Assembly (NCBI GenBank): GCA_028278665.1
Contig: JAQAJI010000012.1
Location: forward strand, 1 to 40,482
DNA: 40,482 bases
Reading direction: 5' to 3'
Source: Candidatus Rariloculus versatilis
GTDB lineage: Bacteria > Pseudomonadota > Gammaproteobacteria > Steroidobacterales > Rariloculaceae
Every line of letters begins with the position of its first letter. Within the stretch, counting starts at the first letter, position 1. The notes beneath the pieces were generated by a model, which made no database searches, was not told where the DNA came from, and saw only the letters and a program-made list of their open reading frames with translations. Shown piece by piece: positions 24,421-33,414 of this stretch. The position numbers and the translations under genes are program-made.

Positions 24421-26031
24421 ATGGCGGAAACCAAGTTCAGCTTCAACCCCGGCGGCCGGATCAAGAGGATCGCGCCAGCAGGCGGCCGTTCACGGGTATC
24501 CGCATTCGCGGTAGTCCTCGCAGGCTCCGTGCTCTCCGCATGTGCCATTGTCCCTCCGGCGCCCGAACGGGGTCCGATAGCGAGCATCGTCGACGATCTG
24601 GCCGGCGACGCGGCTCGCGAAGCGACACCCGGTCGAATCGAGCCTGCCCGATGGTGGGAAGCGTTCAACGACCCGGCGCTCGACCGCATCGTGGAGGCCG
24701 TTCTCGAATCGAATTTCGACCTCGCGGAGGCCGTCGCCCGCGTCGAGCAGGCCAGGGTCCGGGCCCGTATCGCGGTAGGCGCCAGAATGCCGTCGGTATC
24801 GGCGTCGCTTGCCGCCAATGCCTATGACGTGCCTGCCAACGCGGCCCTCGGCGCGCAGCTCGACGAACTCGGCATCGGCTCGGAGACGTTTGATGCCTTC
24901 AATCTGACCTTTCCGGAACGGCTGGACCTGACCACCTATACGCTCGGCGCAAACTTTTCCTACGAACTTGATTTCTGGGGCCGCAACCGCAACGACGCAC
25001 GCGCGGCGAGGGCCGAGACCCTCGCCGCGGAAGCGGACCTGCGGGCGGCGCGGATCGGCGTTCTGGCGGAGACCGTCGGGACGTATCTCGAAGTCGTGGA
25101 TCTGCGTTCGCAGCGCGAATTGACTGCCGAGATCGTCAGGATACTCGAGGAGTTGGAGGCGCTCGACACGGTTCGCTACGAGCGCGGCCTGATCGACATT
25201 CGCGAACTGTACGCGACGCGGCGCCAGCTCATCGACGCCGAGACCCAATTGCCGCGCATCGAAGGGCGCCTCGCCGACGCCGAGGGGCGCCTGTGGATAC
25301 TGCTCGGAGGCTACCGCGAAGATATCGACGCCGTCCTGCCCGATGCGCTCGTAGCATCCGCACCGCTCGATCCGGTACCCGCGGGCGTTCCGGCCGACCT
25401 GCTCATGCAGCGACCCGATGTCGGCGCCGCACGCGAACGCGTCGAAGCGGCGCGCCATGCGGTCGGCGCGCGCCGTGCCGAATTGCTGCCGTCGTTGTCG
25501 ATCTCAGGTTCCATTGGCGGGATGAGCACGCAATCGGGCGAGTGGTTCGATGCAGACCAATGGTTCCGGAACCTGACCGTGAACCTGCTCGGACCGGTGT
25601 TCGAGCGCGGACGCCTGCGCGGCAACGTCGCACTTGCCGAGGCAAGACTCGAGGAGACCGCCGCCGTGTACGGCCGTGCGGTCGTGACCGCGGTCAACGA
25701 GGTTCGTGCAACGCTCACGGGACTGGCCACGAGCGAGCTCGCCGTCGCCCGCCTGAGCACTGTCACCGAAGACGCCGCGGCGGAAGCAGCGCTGCAGGAA
25801 CGCCGCTATGTTTCCGGCGTGGCCGACTACGCGACGTATCTGGCCGCTCAACAGAACCATGTCGCGTTGCAGTCGGCGCTCGCGGCCGGACGCCGCGACC
25901 TGGGCTTCGCGAGGCTTGCCCTGCACCGCGCCCTCGGCGGCACGTGGACGACGGCCGCGCCGAGCGCACTGAACCGCGCGCAAACCGCGCTCGTCAGTGA
26001 CCCGCAGCTCCTTTCGGCCACAACCGAGTAA
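24421..26031 (+). CDS. RND efflux outer-membrane lipoprotein (OprM/NodT family)
   Basis: Outer-membrane channel of a tripartite RND pump, 536 residues. From the ATG at 24421 the protein starts MAETKFSF and reaches a signal with lipobox LSAC (VLAGSVLSAC), so it is probably lipid-anchored. The long n-region before the signal is unusual and a later start is possible. RWWEAFNDPALDRIVEAVLESNFDL is the typical entry to the first OEP repeat. YELDFWGRNRNDARAARAE near residues 180-198 and LLMQRPDVGAARERVEAARHAVGARRAELLPSLSISGSIG near 320-360 are family signatures. Two TolC-type repeats are present. The adaptor gene begins 6 bases after its stop. Confidence 0.93.
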   Translation: MAETKFSFNPGGRIKRIAPAGGRSRVSAFAVVLAGSVLSACAIVPPAPERGPIASIVDDLAGDAAREATPGRIEPARWWEAFNDPALDRIVEAVLESNFDLAEAVARVEQARVRARIAVGARMPSVSASLAANAYDVPANAALGAQLDELGIGSETFDAFNLTFPERLDLTTYTLGANFSYELDFWGRNRNDARAARAETLAAEADLRAARIGVLAETVGTYLEVVDLRSQRELTAEIVRILEELEALDTVRYERGLIDIRELYATRRQLIDAETQLPRIEGRLADAEGRLWILLGGYREDIDAVLPDALVASAPLDPVPAGVPADLLMQRPDVGAARERVEAARHAVGARRAELLPSLSISGSIGGMSTQSGEWFDADQWFRNLTVNLLGPVFERGRLRGNVALAEARLEETAAVYGRAVVTAVNEVRATLTGLATSELAVARLSTVTEDAAAEAALQERRYVSGVADYATYLAAQQNHVALQSALAAGRRDLGFARLALHRALGGTWTTAAPSALNRAQTALVSDPQLLSATTE

Positions 26032-26037
26032 CCTGCG

Positions 26038-27252
26038 ATGCGCCGATTTTTCAATATCCTGCTCGCGGTCGGAATCGTTGCCGGCGCCGTGTTGCTGGCC
26101 ACTTTTCTGGTTTCGCTGGCGCCGGAACCCGAGCAACGCGAATTGCCGTCGCCGCTCCCCTTCGTGACGACCGCGCCGGTGACCGCCGGTTCCGGATCCA
26201 TTCCGGTATTCGGCGCGGGAACCGTCCGGCCGAGTGCCGAAATCGACATCGCCCCGCAGGTCGGCGGCCGGGTCGTCTGGGTGGATCCGGCGCTGCGCAG
26301 CGGCGGGCGCATCGAAGCCGGGCAGATGATGTTCCGCATCGAGGAGGCCGACTACGTCAACCGCCTCAGAGACGCCGAAGCCGCGCTCGCCGCACGCCGC
26401 GTGGCAATGCTCGAAGCCGAAGAGGAAGCGGCAATTGCCCGGGACGAATTCGAACGCTATACCGAGCGCCAGGGTGGCTCCAGGCTCGACGCCGCAGCCA
26501 GTCCGCTCGCGCTGCACGAACCGCAGCTCGCGGCAGCCCGCGCCGCGCTCGAACGCGACGAAGCCCGCGTGGCCGACGCCAACCTTGCGCTCGCGCGCAC
26601 GCGGGTCAGTGCGCCATTCAACGGCTTCGTGCGCGACGAATCGGTGGACGTGGGTCAGTTCGTCAACCCCGGCCAGTCGCTGGGGCGCTTCTTCGCAGCG
26701 GATGAAGTGGAAGTCGTCGTGCCGCTTGCCGACGCCAACGCCGCGTTGATCCCGGGACTCTGGGCACTTGGCGCGGGCAATGGGGAGCAAGCGGTGGCCG
26801 CCCGCGTGGTCGCGCAGTACGGCGCTGCCCGCTACGCCTGGGACGGCTACGTGGACCGCGCGGATGCATCGGTCGACAACGAGACGCGGACCATCGACGT
26901 GATCGTGCGTGTGCCTGAACCGTTCTCGGCCGGCGTGCCCGTGGGCGCCGCCGAAGCGCCCGACGGTGGGCCGCCGCTGCTCGTCGGCAAGTTCGTGGAT
27001 GTGGAAATCCAGGGACTCGCGCCCGAGCGGTATTTCCGGATTCGGCGCGCGGCGCTTCAGCCCGGCAACGAAGTCTGGGCCGTCGGCGCCGATGGTGCCG
27101 TGACCATCGTCACCGTTCAAGCTCTGCAGCGCGGCGACGACGAGGTCTTCGTCACCGGCGCCTTCGAGGACGGCCAGGCGGCGATTACCGGCGGCATCCA
27201 GTTCGCCACCGACGGTATGCGCGTGCGCACCGGAGAGGCGCCTGGCCCTTGA
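26038..27252 (+). CDS. RND efflux periplasmic adaptor subunit
   Basis: Membrane-fusion protein of 404 residues that bridges the inner-membrane pump and the outer-membrane channel. An uncleaved or slowly cleaved N-terminal helix (residues about 5-30) anchors it; no lipobox is seen. The biotinyl-lipoyl half-motifs lie at about 60-100 (GAGTVRPSAEIDIAPQVGGRVVWV) and 175-205 (LALARTRVSAPFNGFVRDESVDVGQFV). Between them is an alpha-helical hairpin rich in Ala, Glu and Arg. A beta-barrel and membrane-proximal domain follow. It is the second gene of the operon and lies 7 bases before the pump gene. Substrates are not deducible. Confidence 0.93.
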   Translation: MRRFFNILLAVGIVAGAVLLATFLVSLAPEPEQRELPSPLPFVTTAPVTAGSGSIPVFGAGTVRPSAEIDIAPQVGGRVVWVDPALRSGGRIEAGQMMFRIEEADYVNRLRDAEAALAARRVAMLEAEEEAAIARDEFERYTERQGGSRLDAAASPLALHEPQLAAARAALERDEARVADANLALARTRVSAPFNGFVRDESVDVGQFVNPGQSLGRFFAADEVEVVVPLADANAALIPGLWALGAGNGEQAVAARVVAQYGAARYAWDGYVDRADASVDNETRTIDVIVRVPEPFSAGVPVGAAEAPDGGPPLLVGKFVDVEIQGLAPERYFRIRRAALQPGNEVWAVGADGAVTIVTVQALQRGDDEVFVTGAFEDGQAAITGGIQFATDGMRVRTGEAPGP

Positions 27253-27259
27253 TTCCGCC

Positions 27260-30200
27260 ATGAACGAGAGAGATTCGCAGACCGGCGAGCCCGGCGGGCC
27301 GATCGCCTACATGGCGTCCAACGGCGTCGCCGCCAATCTGCTCATGTTCGCCTTGCTCGCGGCAGGCGTCGTATCGCTGACGGGCCTCGAACGGGAAGCG
27401 TGGCCGTCGGTGCCCTTCAACCATGTCGAAGTCTCCGTGCCCTACCCCGGGGCCACTCCGGAAGAGGTCGAGGAGTCGATCGTCGTCAAGATCGAGGAAC
27501 AGGTCAGTTCGCTGACCGACGTCATCGCGGTGAAGTCCGTTGCCGCCCCGGGCATCGCCTCGGTGCGGATCGAAGTGGAATCGGGCACCGACATCAGCGA
27601 GAGGATCGATGACATCGAGTCGGCGGTGGCGCGCATCCAGACCTTCCCCGCCGGTGCCGAGCGCGCCGAAATCAGGGAGATGACCAACAGCCAGAGTGTC
27701 ATCCGCCTGATCGTCTACGGCGACATGTCCGAACGCTCGCTCAAGGAACTGGCGTACCAGATCGAGGACCAACTGGCTGCGCTGCCCGCCGTATCGCTCG
27801 TGGAAACGAGCGGCGTGCGCCAGTACGAAATCTCGATTGAAGTCCCGTCACACCGCCTGCGCGCCCTCGGCCTGACGCTTGCGGACATCGCTGCTGCCGT
27901 GCGCCGCGGTTCGCTGGACCTTTCCGCCGGCAGTATCGACACGCGCGAGTCCCAGGTGCGCGTGCGCACCCTGGGGCAGAGCTACGTCCAGCAGGACTTC
28001 GAGGACATTGTCGTCGTGAGCCGCAACGACGGCACGGTGCTCAGACTCGGCGATGTCGCCGAGGTGCGCGACGATTTCGAGGATGTCGACCTGATCGTCC
28101 GCCACCAGAACCGGCCTGCCGCATTCATCGAGGTCTCGCGAGCCGACGGCGAACAGGTCATGGAAGTCGCCACGGCAGTGCACGAACATCTCGACGAGGT
28201 GATCATCCCGTCGCTGCCCGACGGTGTCGGGGTGACGATCTGGAACGACGATTCGCAGACCTACTCCGAACGCGTCAACCTGCTGCTCAAGAACGGCGGG
28301 CTGGGCCTTCTGCTCGTGTTCGTGGCGCTTGCCATGTTCCTTGCGATCAGGCTCGCAATCTGGGTCACGCTCGGCCTCATCGTTTCGTTCGTCGGCGTGC
28401 TGTCGATCATGCTGCTGCTCGACCTCGCCATCAACACGATTTCGCTTTTCGTGTTCGTACTGGCCATAGGCATCATCGTCGACGACGCCATCGTGGTCGC
28501 CGAACACATCCACCTCGAACGCATGCGAGGTACGCCCGGGGTCACCGCGGCGATCCGCGGCGCGCGCCGGATCAAGGTGCCGCTGACCTTCGCGGTGCTG
28601 ACGTCCATCGCGGCCTTTTTCCCGCTGCTGTACATTCCCGGCGGCATCGGCGAGGTCTGGAGCGCGCTGCCGATCATCGTCATCGGCATGCTCCTGATTT
28701 CACTCGTCGAATCGCTGCTGATCCTGCCCAATCACCTGTCCCATCTGCCGGATCCCGACTGGGTTCCGACGAGCACCACCGACCGCTTCTTTGCGGGTAC
28801 CCAGGGACTGGTCGACCGTGCCCTGAACCGTTTCATCGACGGCCCTCTGGATCATGCGCTCAGGTTTGCGACGGGGCAGCCGCTGATGACGGTCGCCGGC
28901 GCCCTTGCGCTGCTGATCGTGAGCGTCTCCCTGATACCTGCGGGGGTCGTACCGTTCACCTTTGCCGATGTGGTCGAGGGCGACTTCGTGACGGCGACAC
29001 TCGAGATGCCCGACGGCACCACGGCCGATCGCACGTACGAAGTCGCGCGGGAACTGGAGGAAGCCGGACACCGGGCCATCGAACGGCTGGAGCTGGACCG
29101 TCCGGCGAATGCGCCTGACCTGCTGGCAGGGGTCACGGCGACGATCGGTATGCGACCGCGTGTCGAGGGCGGCGGGCTGGCTCCCGATGCCACGGTCAAT
29201 CCCGAAGCCAACATCGCCACGATCGAGTTTAAGCTCCTGGGCGCACAGCAGCGGCAGATCGGCACCATCGAGGTCGTGCAGGCCTGGCGGGAAGAACTGG
29301 GGATCCTGCCCTACGTGCGCGGCATAACGTTCAGCGGGGAGGTGATCGACCTCGGCAACCCGATCGAAGCGGTGCTCTCGCACCCGGATCCGGACCGTCT
29401 TGTGCAGATCGCGGAGTCCGTGGTCAACGGCCTGCGCAATGTGCAGGGCATTTTCGACGTGCGCTCCGACCACACGCCCGGCGTCAGGGAGATCCAGCTT
29501 CAACTGAGGCCCGAAGCGCGCACGCTGGGTCTGACGCTTGACGATCTCGCACAACAGACGCGCGCCGCGATCTTCGGCGCCGAGGCCGTGCGAGTCCAAC
29601 GCGGCACTGAAGAAGTACGCGCCTTCGTGCGGCTGCCGACCGCGGAGCGCAATGCGATCACCGATGTCGAGGGCTTCCTGATCCGCACGCCGGGCGGCGC
29701 CGAGATGCCCCTGAGCCAGGTGGCCCGCCTGTCGTCCGGCATATCGCCCCCGGCGATCCAGCGCCGCGACGGCGAACGCGTCGTTACGGTCACGGGAGAC
29801 GTGGACGCGGCCGTGATTTCCGCCGGCGAAGCCAACACCGTCCTGACCGATGAGCTCCTCGCGGGACTCACGGCAGAGAATCCGGACCTCACGTACCTGC
29901 TCGGCGGCGAACAACAGCAGCAGGTCCAGTCCCTGGACGCGCTTTATCGCGGTTTCGCGCTCGCGATGCTCATGATCTTCGCGCTGCTCGCGATACCGCT
30001 GCGTTCGTATACCAAGCCGTTCATCATCATGGCCGTCATCCCGTTCGGGCTGATCGGCGTGATCATGGGCCACCTGATCCTGAACATCCCCTTCAGCGCC
30101 ACGGCGGTCATGGGAATTCTCGGGCTCAGCGGCGTGGTGGTGAACGACTCGCTCGTGATGATCGACTTTATCGATCAAAGGCTCAGGGAAGGTGCGCCTA

Positions 30201-30481
30201 CGCGGATCGCGATCATCGACGGCGCGAAGCGGAGGTTCCGCCCGATCATGCTTACTTCCGTGACGACGTTTCTCGGCTTCACGCCGCTGATCCTGGACCG
30301 CGCCATCCAGGCACAGTTCCTCATGCCGTTCGCCGCTTCGCTCGGCTTCGGCATCCTGATCACCACGGCGATACTGATGATGGTCGTGCCGGCGCTCAAC
30401 GCGATCCTGCTCGGCGCCAACGCAGCGGACGAGGCATTTGTGCCAGCCGACCCGACAGTACCTGTCCGCCTGGACACCTGA
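27260..30481 (+). CDS. RND efflux inner-membrane transporter (AcrB-type)
   Basis: Proton-driven efflux pump of 1073 residues, full length for AcrB-type RND permeases, with 12 predicted helices and two large periplasmic loops. The TM4 motif GIIVDDAIVVAEH near residues 408-420 keeps the paired Asp used for proton relay. In TM10 the AcrB lysine is replaced: the segment reads GVVVNDSLVMIDF, with Asn at that place, as in many RND pumps outside the AcrB drug-efflux core. It is the last gene of the operon. A 46-base convergent gap with a hairpin separates it from the P450 gene. The neighbouring Rieske oxygenase and P450 suggest hydrophobic oxidised products as cargo, but this is inference. Confidence 0.95.
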   Translation: MNERDSQTGEPGGPIAYMASNGVAANLLMFALLAAGVVSLTGLEREAWPSVPFNHVEVSVPYPGATPEEVEESIVVKIEEQVSSLTDVIAVKSVAAPGIASVRIEVESGTDISERIDDIESAVARIQTFPAGAERAEIREMTNSQSVIRLIVYGDMSERSLKELAYQIEDQLAALPAVSLVETSGVRQYEISIEVPSHRLRALGLTLADIAAAVRRGSLDLSAGSIDTRESQVRVRTLGQSYVQQDFEDIVVVSRNDGTVLRLGDVAEVRDDFEDVDLIVRHQNRPAAFIEVSRADGEQVMEVATAVHEHLDEVIIPSLPDGVGVTIWNDDSQTYSERVNLLLKNGGLGLLLVFVALAMFLAIRLAIWVTLGLIVSFVGVLSIMLLLDLAINTISLFVFVLAIGIIVDDAIVVAEHIHLERMRGTPGVTAAIRGARRIKVPLTFAVLTSIAAFFPLLYIPGGIGEVWSALPIIVIGMLLISLVESLLILPNHLSHLPDPDWVPTSTTDRFFAGTQGLVDRALNRFIDGPLDHALRFATGQPLMTVAGALALLIVSVSLIPAGVVPFTFADVVEGDFVTATLEMPDGTTADRTYEVARELEEAGHRAIERLELDRPANAPDLLAGVTATIGMRPRVEGGGLAPDATVNPEANIATIEFKLLGAQQRQIGTIEVVQAWREELGILPYVRGITFSGEVIDLGNPIEAVLSHPDPDRLVQIAESVVNGLRNVQGIFDVRSDHTPGVREIQLQLRPEARTLGLTLDDLAQQTRAAIFGAEAVRVQRGTEEVRAFVRLPTAERNAITDVEGFLIRTPGGAEMPLSQVARLSSGISPPAIQRRDGERVVTVTGDVDAAVISAGEANTVLTDELLAGLTAENPDLTYLLGGEQQQQVQSLDALYRGFALAMLMIFALLAIPLRSYTKPFIIMAVIPFGLIGVIMGHLILNIPFSATAVMGILGLSGVVVNDSLVMIDFIDQRLREGAPTRIAIIDGAKRRFRPIMLTSVTTFLGFTPLILDRAIQAQFLMPFAASLGFGILITTAILMMVVPALNAILLGANAADEAFVPADPTVPVRLDT

Positions 30482-30491
30482 CGTCCCCCAG

Positions 30492-30512
30492 CGTCCTGCC
30501 GTTCGCAGGGCG
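30492..30512. terminator. Bidirectional hairpin between RND pump and P450 genes
   Basis: CGTCCTGC pairs with GCAGGGCG (eight pairs, one G-U) around a CGTTC loop, centred in the 46-base gap between two convergent genes. On the + strand it is followed by GGTTTGT. Position and symmetry suggest a shared terminator. Confidence 0.5.
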
Positions 30513-30527
30513 GGTTTGTCGAACCCC

Positions 30528-32525
30528 TCAGGCTTCGGTCCTGACGTCCGCGACGCGGAACTTCATCCGCTTGCCGGGCGCACAGGTGGGAAACGGGTTG
30601 ATGCGCATCCTGTAGTTTTCGGGCGCCAATTCAAGTGAGAAGCGACGCGCGATCATCAGCAGGTTTACGGACATCTGCAGCTCTACCCAGCGTTGTCCGA
30701 GGCAGGCATGAGTGCCCAGGCCGTAAGGCGCGAAGGCGCCCGGCTTGAGGTATTCCTTCCGATCCGGGTGGTTGCGGTCGATATCCAGCCTGAGCGGATC
30801 CTCGAACAGGTTCCCGATGTAATGGGAAGCCGTCTGGCACACCAGCAACATGGTCTTGGCCGGGATTTCGAACCCTTCGACGACGCACTGGTTCATTACG
30901 GTTCTGAGCTGCCAGGGAATCACGGGATAAAGACGCTGGTTCTCTGCGAAGAGTCCGTGTGTGACGGGGATGTTGTCGGTCATGAAGTCGTCCACGCCCG
31001 GTTCACGGCCGTTGCCGAAGATGGCATCCGCTTCTCGGCGGACGCCCTGGTAAATCTCCGGATGCGTGACCATCAGGTAGATCGCGAACGCGAGCGAACT
31101 GCCGAGATAAATGCTCGCGACCATCGAGGCGACCAGCGGAAACGTGATATCCGTTTCCGGCAGGAACTGCGGCTCGGTGTAATGCAGTTCCAGTATCGCA
31201 TCGGCGAGATCGGGTTCCTCGCCCCTTCTTTGCCCGGGAGCATGCGTAGAGTGAATGGTCTGCAGCATTTCCAGGATACGCCGTCGCGCGCGCTTCATCC
31301 GCGGCGTCGACAACATGAACTTGGGTATCGCACGCTGCACGTGAGCGATGAGCGCCCGGTGCTGATAGGCGAGCAGGTCGTCGATGTAGTCCGAACAGTC
31401 GATGCCGAGCGAAAGATGCGACACCTGGCTTGAGATGTGGTTCTGGCAGCTCCGCGTTGCCGGAAGCACGTCGCCTGCCCGCCATCGTGCGATGGAGTCG
31501 CCGCACAAGCCGATCAGCTCGGACACCCTTCGCTCGAGCGCGGCCCGGGAATAGGCGGGGCGCAGTCGCTTGCGCATCTTGTAATGGTCCGCGCCGTCGA
31601 GTCCCGGCAGGGTTCGCGACGCCCCGAACGCAGCTTCGAACTCCGCGATGTAGTCCTTCGAGCGCAGGTAATATCGTCCCTCCTTGTTGACCCAGGCATT
31701 GGTCTGCGGCCCGATCAGCGCGATGACCCGCCTCCTCCTCATCGTGAACGGAGCCTCGACGACGGGTCCGTACTTCTCGTAGATGCGCGACATCCCTTTC
31801 GCGATGTTTCCCGTGCGAAATTCCTTCTCGCGCAATATGTCGGCGAACCCGAGTTTCGGTATGGACCTGGCCCGAAATACCTGCCGCGTCTTCGGCTTGG
31901 CGATGCTGCGTGCGATCGCCTCGGACACGTTTTGTCCGATCAGGGACAGCTTCGAAACCGTCTCGATGCGCTCCAGCCGTTCCTCGTAATCTTCCGGCGA
32001 GAGAATGAGCTTGAACGCGCCGCAGGTGTGCGCAAGATTGATCAGGATGACGTCGCGGGGATCGGGTATGAAGTCGTTCAGGACGACGTTCAGCGTTCTG
32101 GCCCTGGCTTCTTCGACAACGGCTCCGTCGGCGGATCCGTAGGTTCCCGAGCGCGCCACTTTTCGCGAAAGCGACCAGAATCCGCCGAGATCGTGCTCGA
32201 GGACGCCCTTGTCGGCCAGCCGTTGCAGCGTGAGTTCGACGATATCGCCGGCACGCACGGCGTTGCGTTCGATCCAGTACTGCGTGTCGAAGGTCTCCTT
32301 CGCGTCGCCGATTTCCTTCAGTGTGGGGTCAAGAAGCGCATCTCCGGTCGGAGCGCCGTCGATCAACGTCAACGTGTCCAGATCGGTGTCAATCCGGTCC
32401 TCGTGAAACAACTCCGCCAGCACACTGCCGGCGACCACGCAGGAGAAATCCCAGCCGGTCCCTACCTCCAGGTAGCCGCTCTGCTCGTTGAGCAATAGCA
32501 AAAGCAGTTCTTCGGTCAGTCTCAC
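30528..32525 (-). CDS. GPP34 (GOLPH3-like) domain fused to a cytochrome P450
   Basis: Two-domain protein of 665 residues in one uninterrupted frame. Residues 1 to about 215 match the GPP34/GOLPH3 fold: LTEELLLLLLNEQSGYL at the start, AELFHEDRI (37-45), GAPTGDALLDPTLKEI (57-72), LADKGVLEHD (103-112) and DPRDVILINLAHTCGAF (155-171). These line up one after another with human GOLPH3. Residues 217-665 are a cytochrome P450: HYKMRKRLRPAY (helix C, 314-325), ExxR at Glu528-Arg531 (ENQR) and heme loop YGLGTHACLG with Cys608. The I-helix (463-487) reads SIYLGSSLAFA, without the usual acid-Thr pair. GPP34 proteins bind membranes through acidic phospholipids, so the domain may dock the P450 on the inner membrane. 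The human PI4P residue Arg90 appears as Ala32 by hand alignment. The gene converges on the RND operon. Substrate and redox partner are unknown. Confidence 0.9.
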   Translation of the reverse strand: MRLTEELLLLLLNEQSGYLEVGTGWDFSCVVAGSVLAELFHEDRIDTDLDTLTLIDGAPTGDALLDPTLKEIGDAKETFDTQYWIERNAVRAGDIVELTLQRLADKGVLEHDLGGFWSLSRKVARSGTYGSADGAVVEEARARTLNVVLNDFIPDPRDVILINLAHTCGAFKLILSPEDYEERLERIETVSKLSLIGQNVSEAIARSIAKPKTRQVFRARSIPKLGFADILREKEFRTGNIAKGMSRIYEKYGPVVEAPFTMRRRRVIALIGPQTNAWVNKEGRYYLRSKDYIAEFEAAFGASRTLPGLDGADHYKMRKRLRPAYSRAALERRVSELIGLCGDSIARWRAGDVLPATRSCQNHISSQVSHLSLGIDCSDYIDDLLAYQHRALIAHVQRAIPKFMLSTPRMKRARRRILEMLQTIHSTHAPGQRRGEEPDLADAILELHYTEPQFLPETDITFPLVASMVASIYLGSSLAFAIYLMVTHPEIYQGVRREADAIFGNGREPGVDDFMTDNIPVTHGLFAENQRLYPVIPWQLRTVMNQCVVEGFEIPAKTMLLVCQTASHYIGNLFEDPLRLDIDRNHPDRKEYLKPGAFAPYGLGTHACLGQRWVELQMSVNLLMIARRFSLELAPENYRMRINPFPTCAPGKRMKFRVADVRTEA

Positions 32526-32815
32526 GGTCTTGCGGACTCGGACAATGAGGACGGTTCATCGCGATTATCGCGCACTGCACCAACGTAAGCGAGTTTCATC
32601 GCAACGCGATCGCCGGAGGCGCCATTCGCATGGCAAGCGGCCAAGCTGCTGCGAGCCGACGAATACACTGCACTACTTCGTCGATCACTCTGCCGGGCTC
32701 TCTGCCTGCCTACCCCGTCCTTTGACGGTGTCCGTTCTGGTGAATTCAAACGTCAACAGGGCAGGTTCGGTTCGCGACGACCATTTTTCCTCCGCACATC
32801 GCGATCCGGCGTGTC
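32526..32815. other. Intergenic region upstream of the GPP34-P450 gene
   Basis: This 290-base stretch is divergent between the P450 gene and a PstS-like gene fragment. I found no convincing gene or RNA. A near-palindrome CGCGATTATCGCG at 32559-32571 lies 34 bases upstream of the P450 start and could be an operator. Short frames here look like noise. Confidence 0.35.
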
Positions 32816-32937
32816 GTGACGTTGGTTTTCGCGTTACCGCTAGCCGCGACGCTTGCGCTTGCTCAGATTACAGGGACGCTGACCGGCGCTGGCTCTGACA
32901 CCATGCGCGAGCTGACGGCACTGCGGGTGAGCGAAGC
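32816..32937 (+). pseudogene. N-terminal fragment of a PstS-like phosphate-binding protein
   Basis: A GTG at 32816 opens a short frame with a plausible signal peptide, MTLVFALPLAATLALAQ, then TGTLTGAGSDTMRELTAL. The GAGSDTM element followed by a leucine-rich helix is the characteristic start of one group of periplasmic phosphate-binding proteins. The similarity ends near residue 38-40. The frame continues to 33184 without family features and runs antisense into the MAPEG gene. The rest of the gene is missing, so this is probably a 5' remnant left by a deletion. Recognition is from a short motif. Confidence 0.5.
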
Positions 32938-32992
32938 CACCCCGTCCTGTCCCGACTTGACGTTCGAAATTCAGGCACGGGCCTGTCGGATA

Positions 32993-33389
32993 TCAGATCG
33001 CATGAATGCCTTGCCAAAGTGCCATGAAGCCGAGCGCCGCTGTGATCAGCGATGTTCCGACCGAACCGATCATGCGCAGCGGTGTTTGAACGTGATCGTA
33101 GTGCAAGCGGAAAGGGTGCGCGATACGGCAAATGACCAGCGCGCTGCCCACCACATGCAAGAACACCGGATTACCCCCCATTGACCTCGACAATCGCCAT
33201 CAAGAGAATCAGTAGCGGCACATGCTCCACGAAGTTTCCGTGACGGCGCATCTCCACGGCAAGCCGCTTGTCTCCCCCGTCCAGTATGGAAATTCGGGTT
33301 GTCGCATGTTTCACTCCGATGCGCGTCGTCAGGAAGACAAGAACTGCGACCAACAGCGCGGCATACAAGGCTGTGATTTCGATGACCAT
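32993..33389 (-). CDS. MAPEG family membrane protein, frameshifted at a homopolymer
   Basis: Small integral membrane protein of about 130 residues of the MAPEG family (membrane-associated eicosanoid/glutathione metabolism; bacterial members are mostly of unknown substrate). From the ATG at 33389, with AGAGGGA upstream, it reads MVIEITALYAALLVAVLVF, then ILDGGDKRLAVEMRRHGNFVEHVPLLILLMAIVEVNGG. DGGD and RRHGNFVEHVP are family hallmarks. The frame stops at 33171, but the adjacent frame continues seamlessly with GNPVFLHVVGSALVICRIAH to 32993. Removing one base from the C6 run at 33174-33179 restores one frame. Four helices are expected and all are present across the two parts. This is either a recent mutation, a phase-variable tract or a read error. 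Confidence 0.8.
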
Positions 33390-33414
33390 TACTGCTATTC
33401 CCTCTAATTCCAAC

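Noticed and set aside
28700-30178. A 492-codon minus-strand frame opposite the RND pump
   Set aside because: Low-complexity His/Asp/Arg-rich translation typical of antisense frames; the pump gene is certain.
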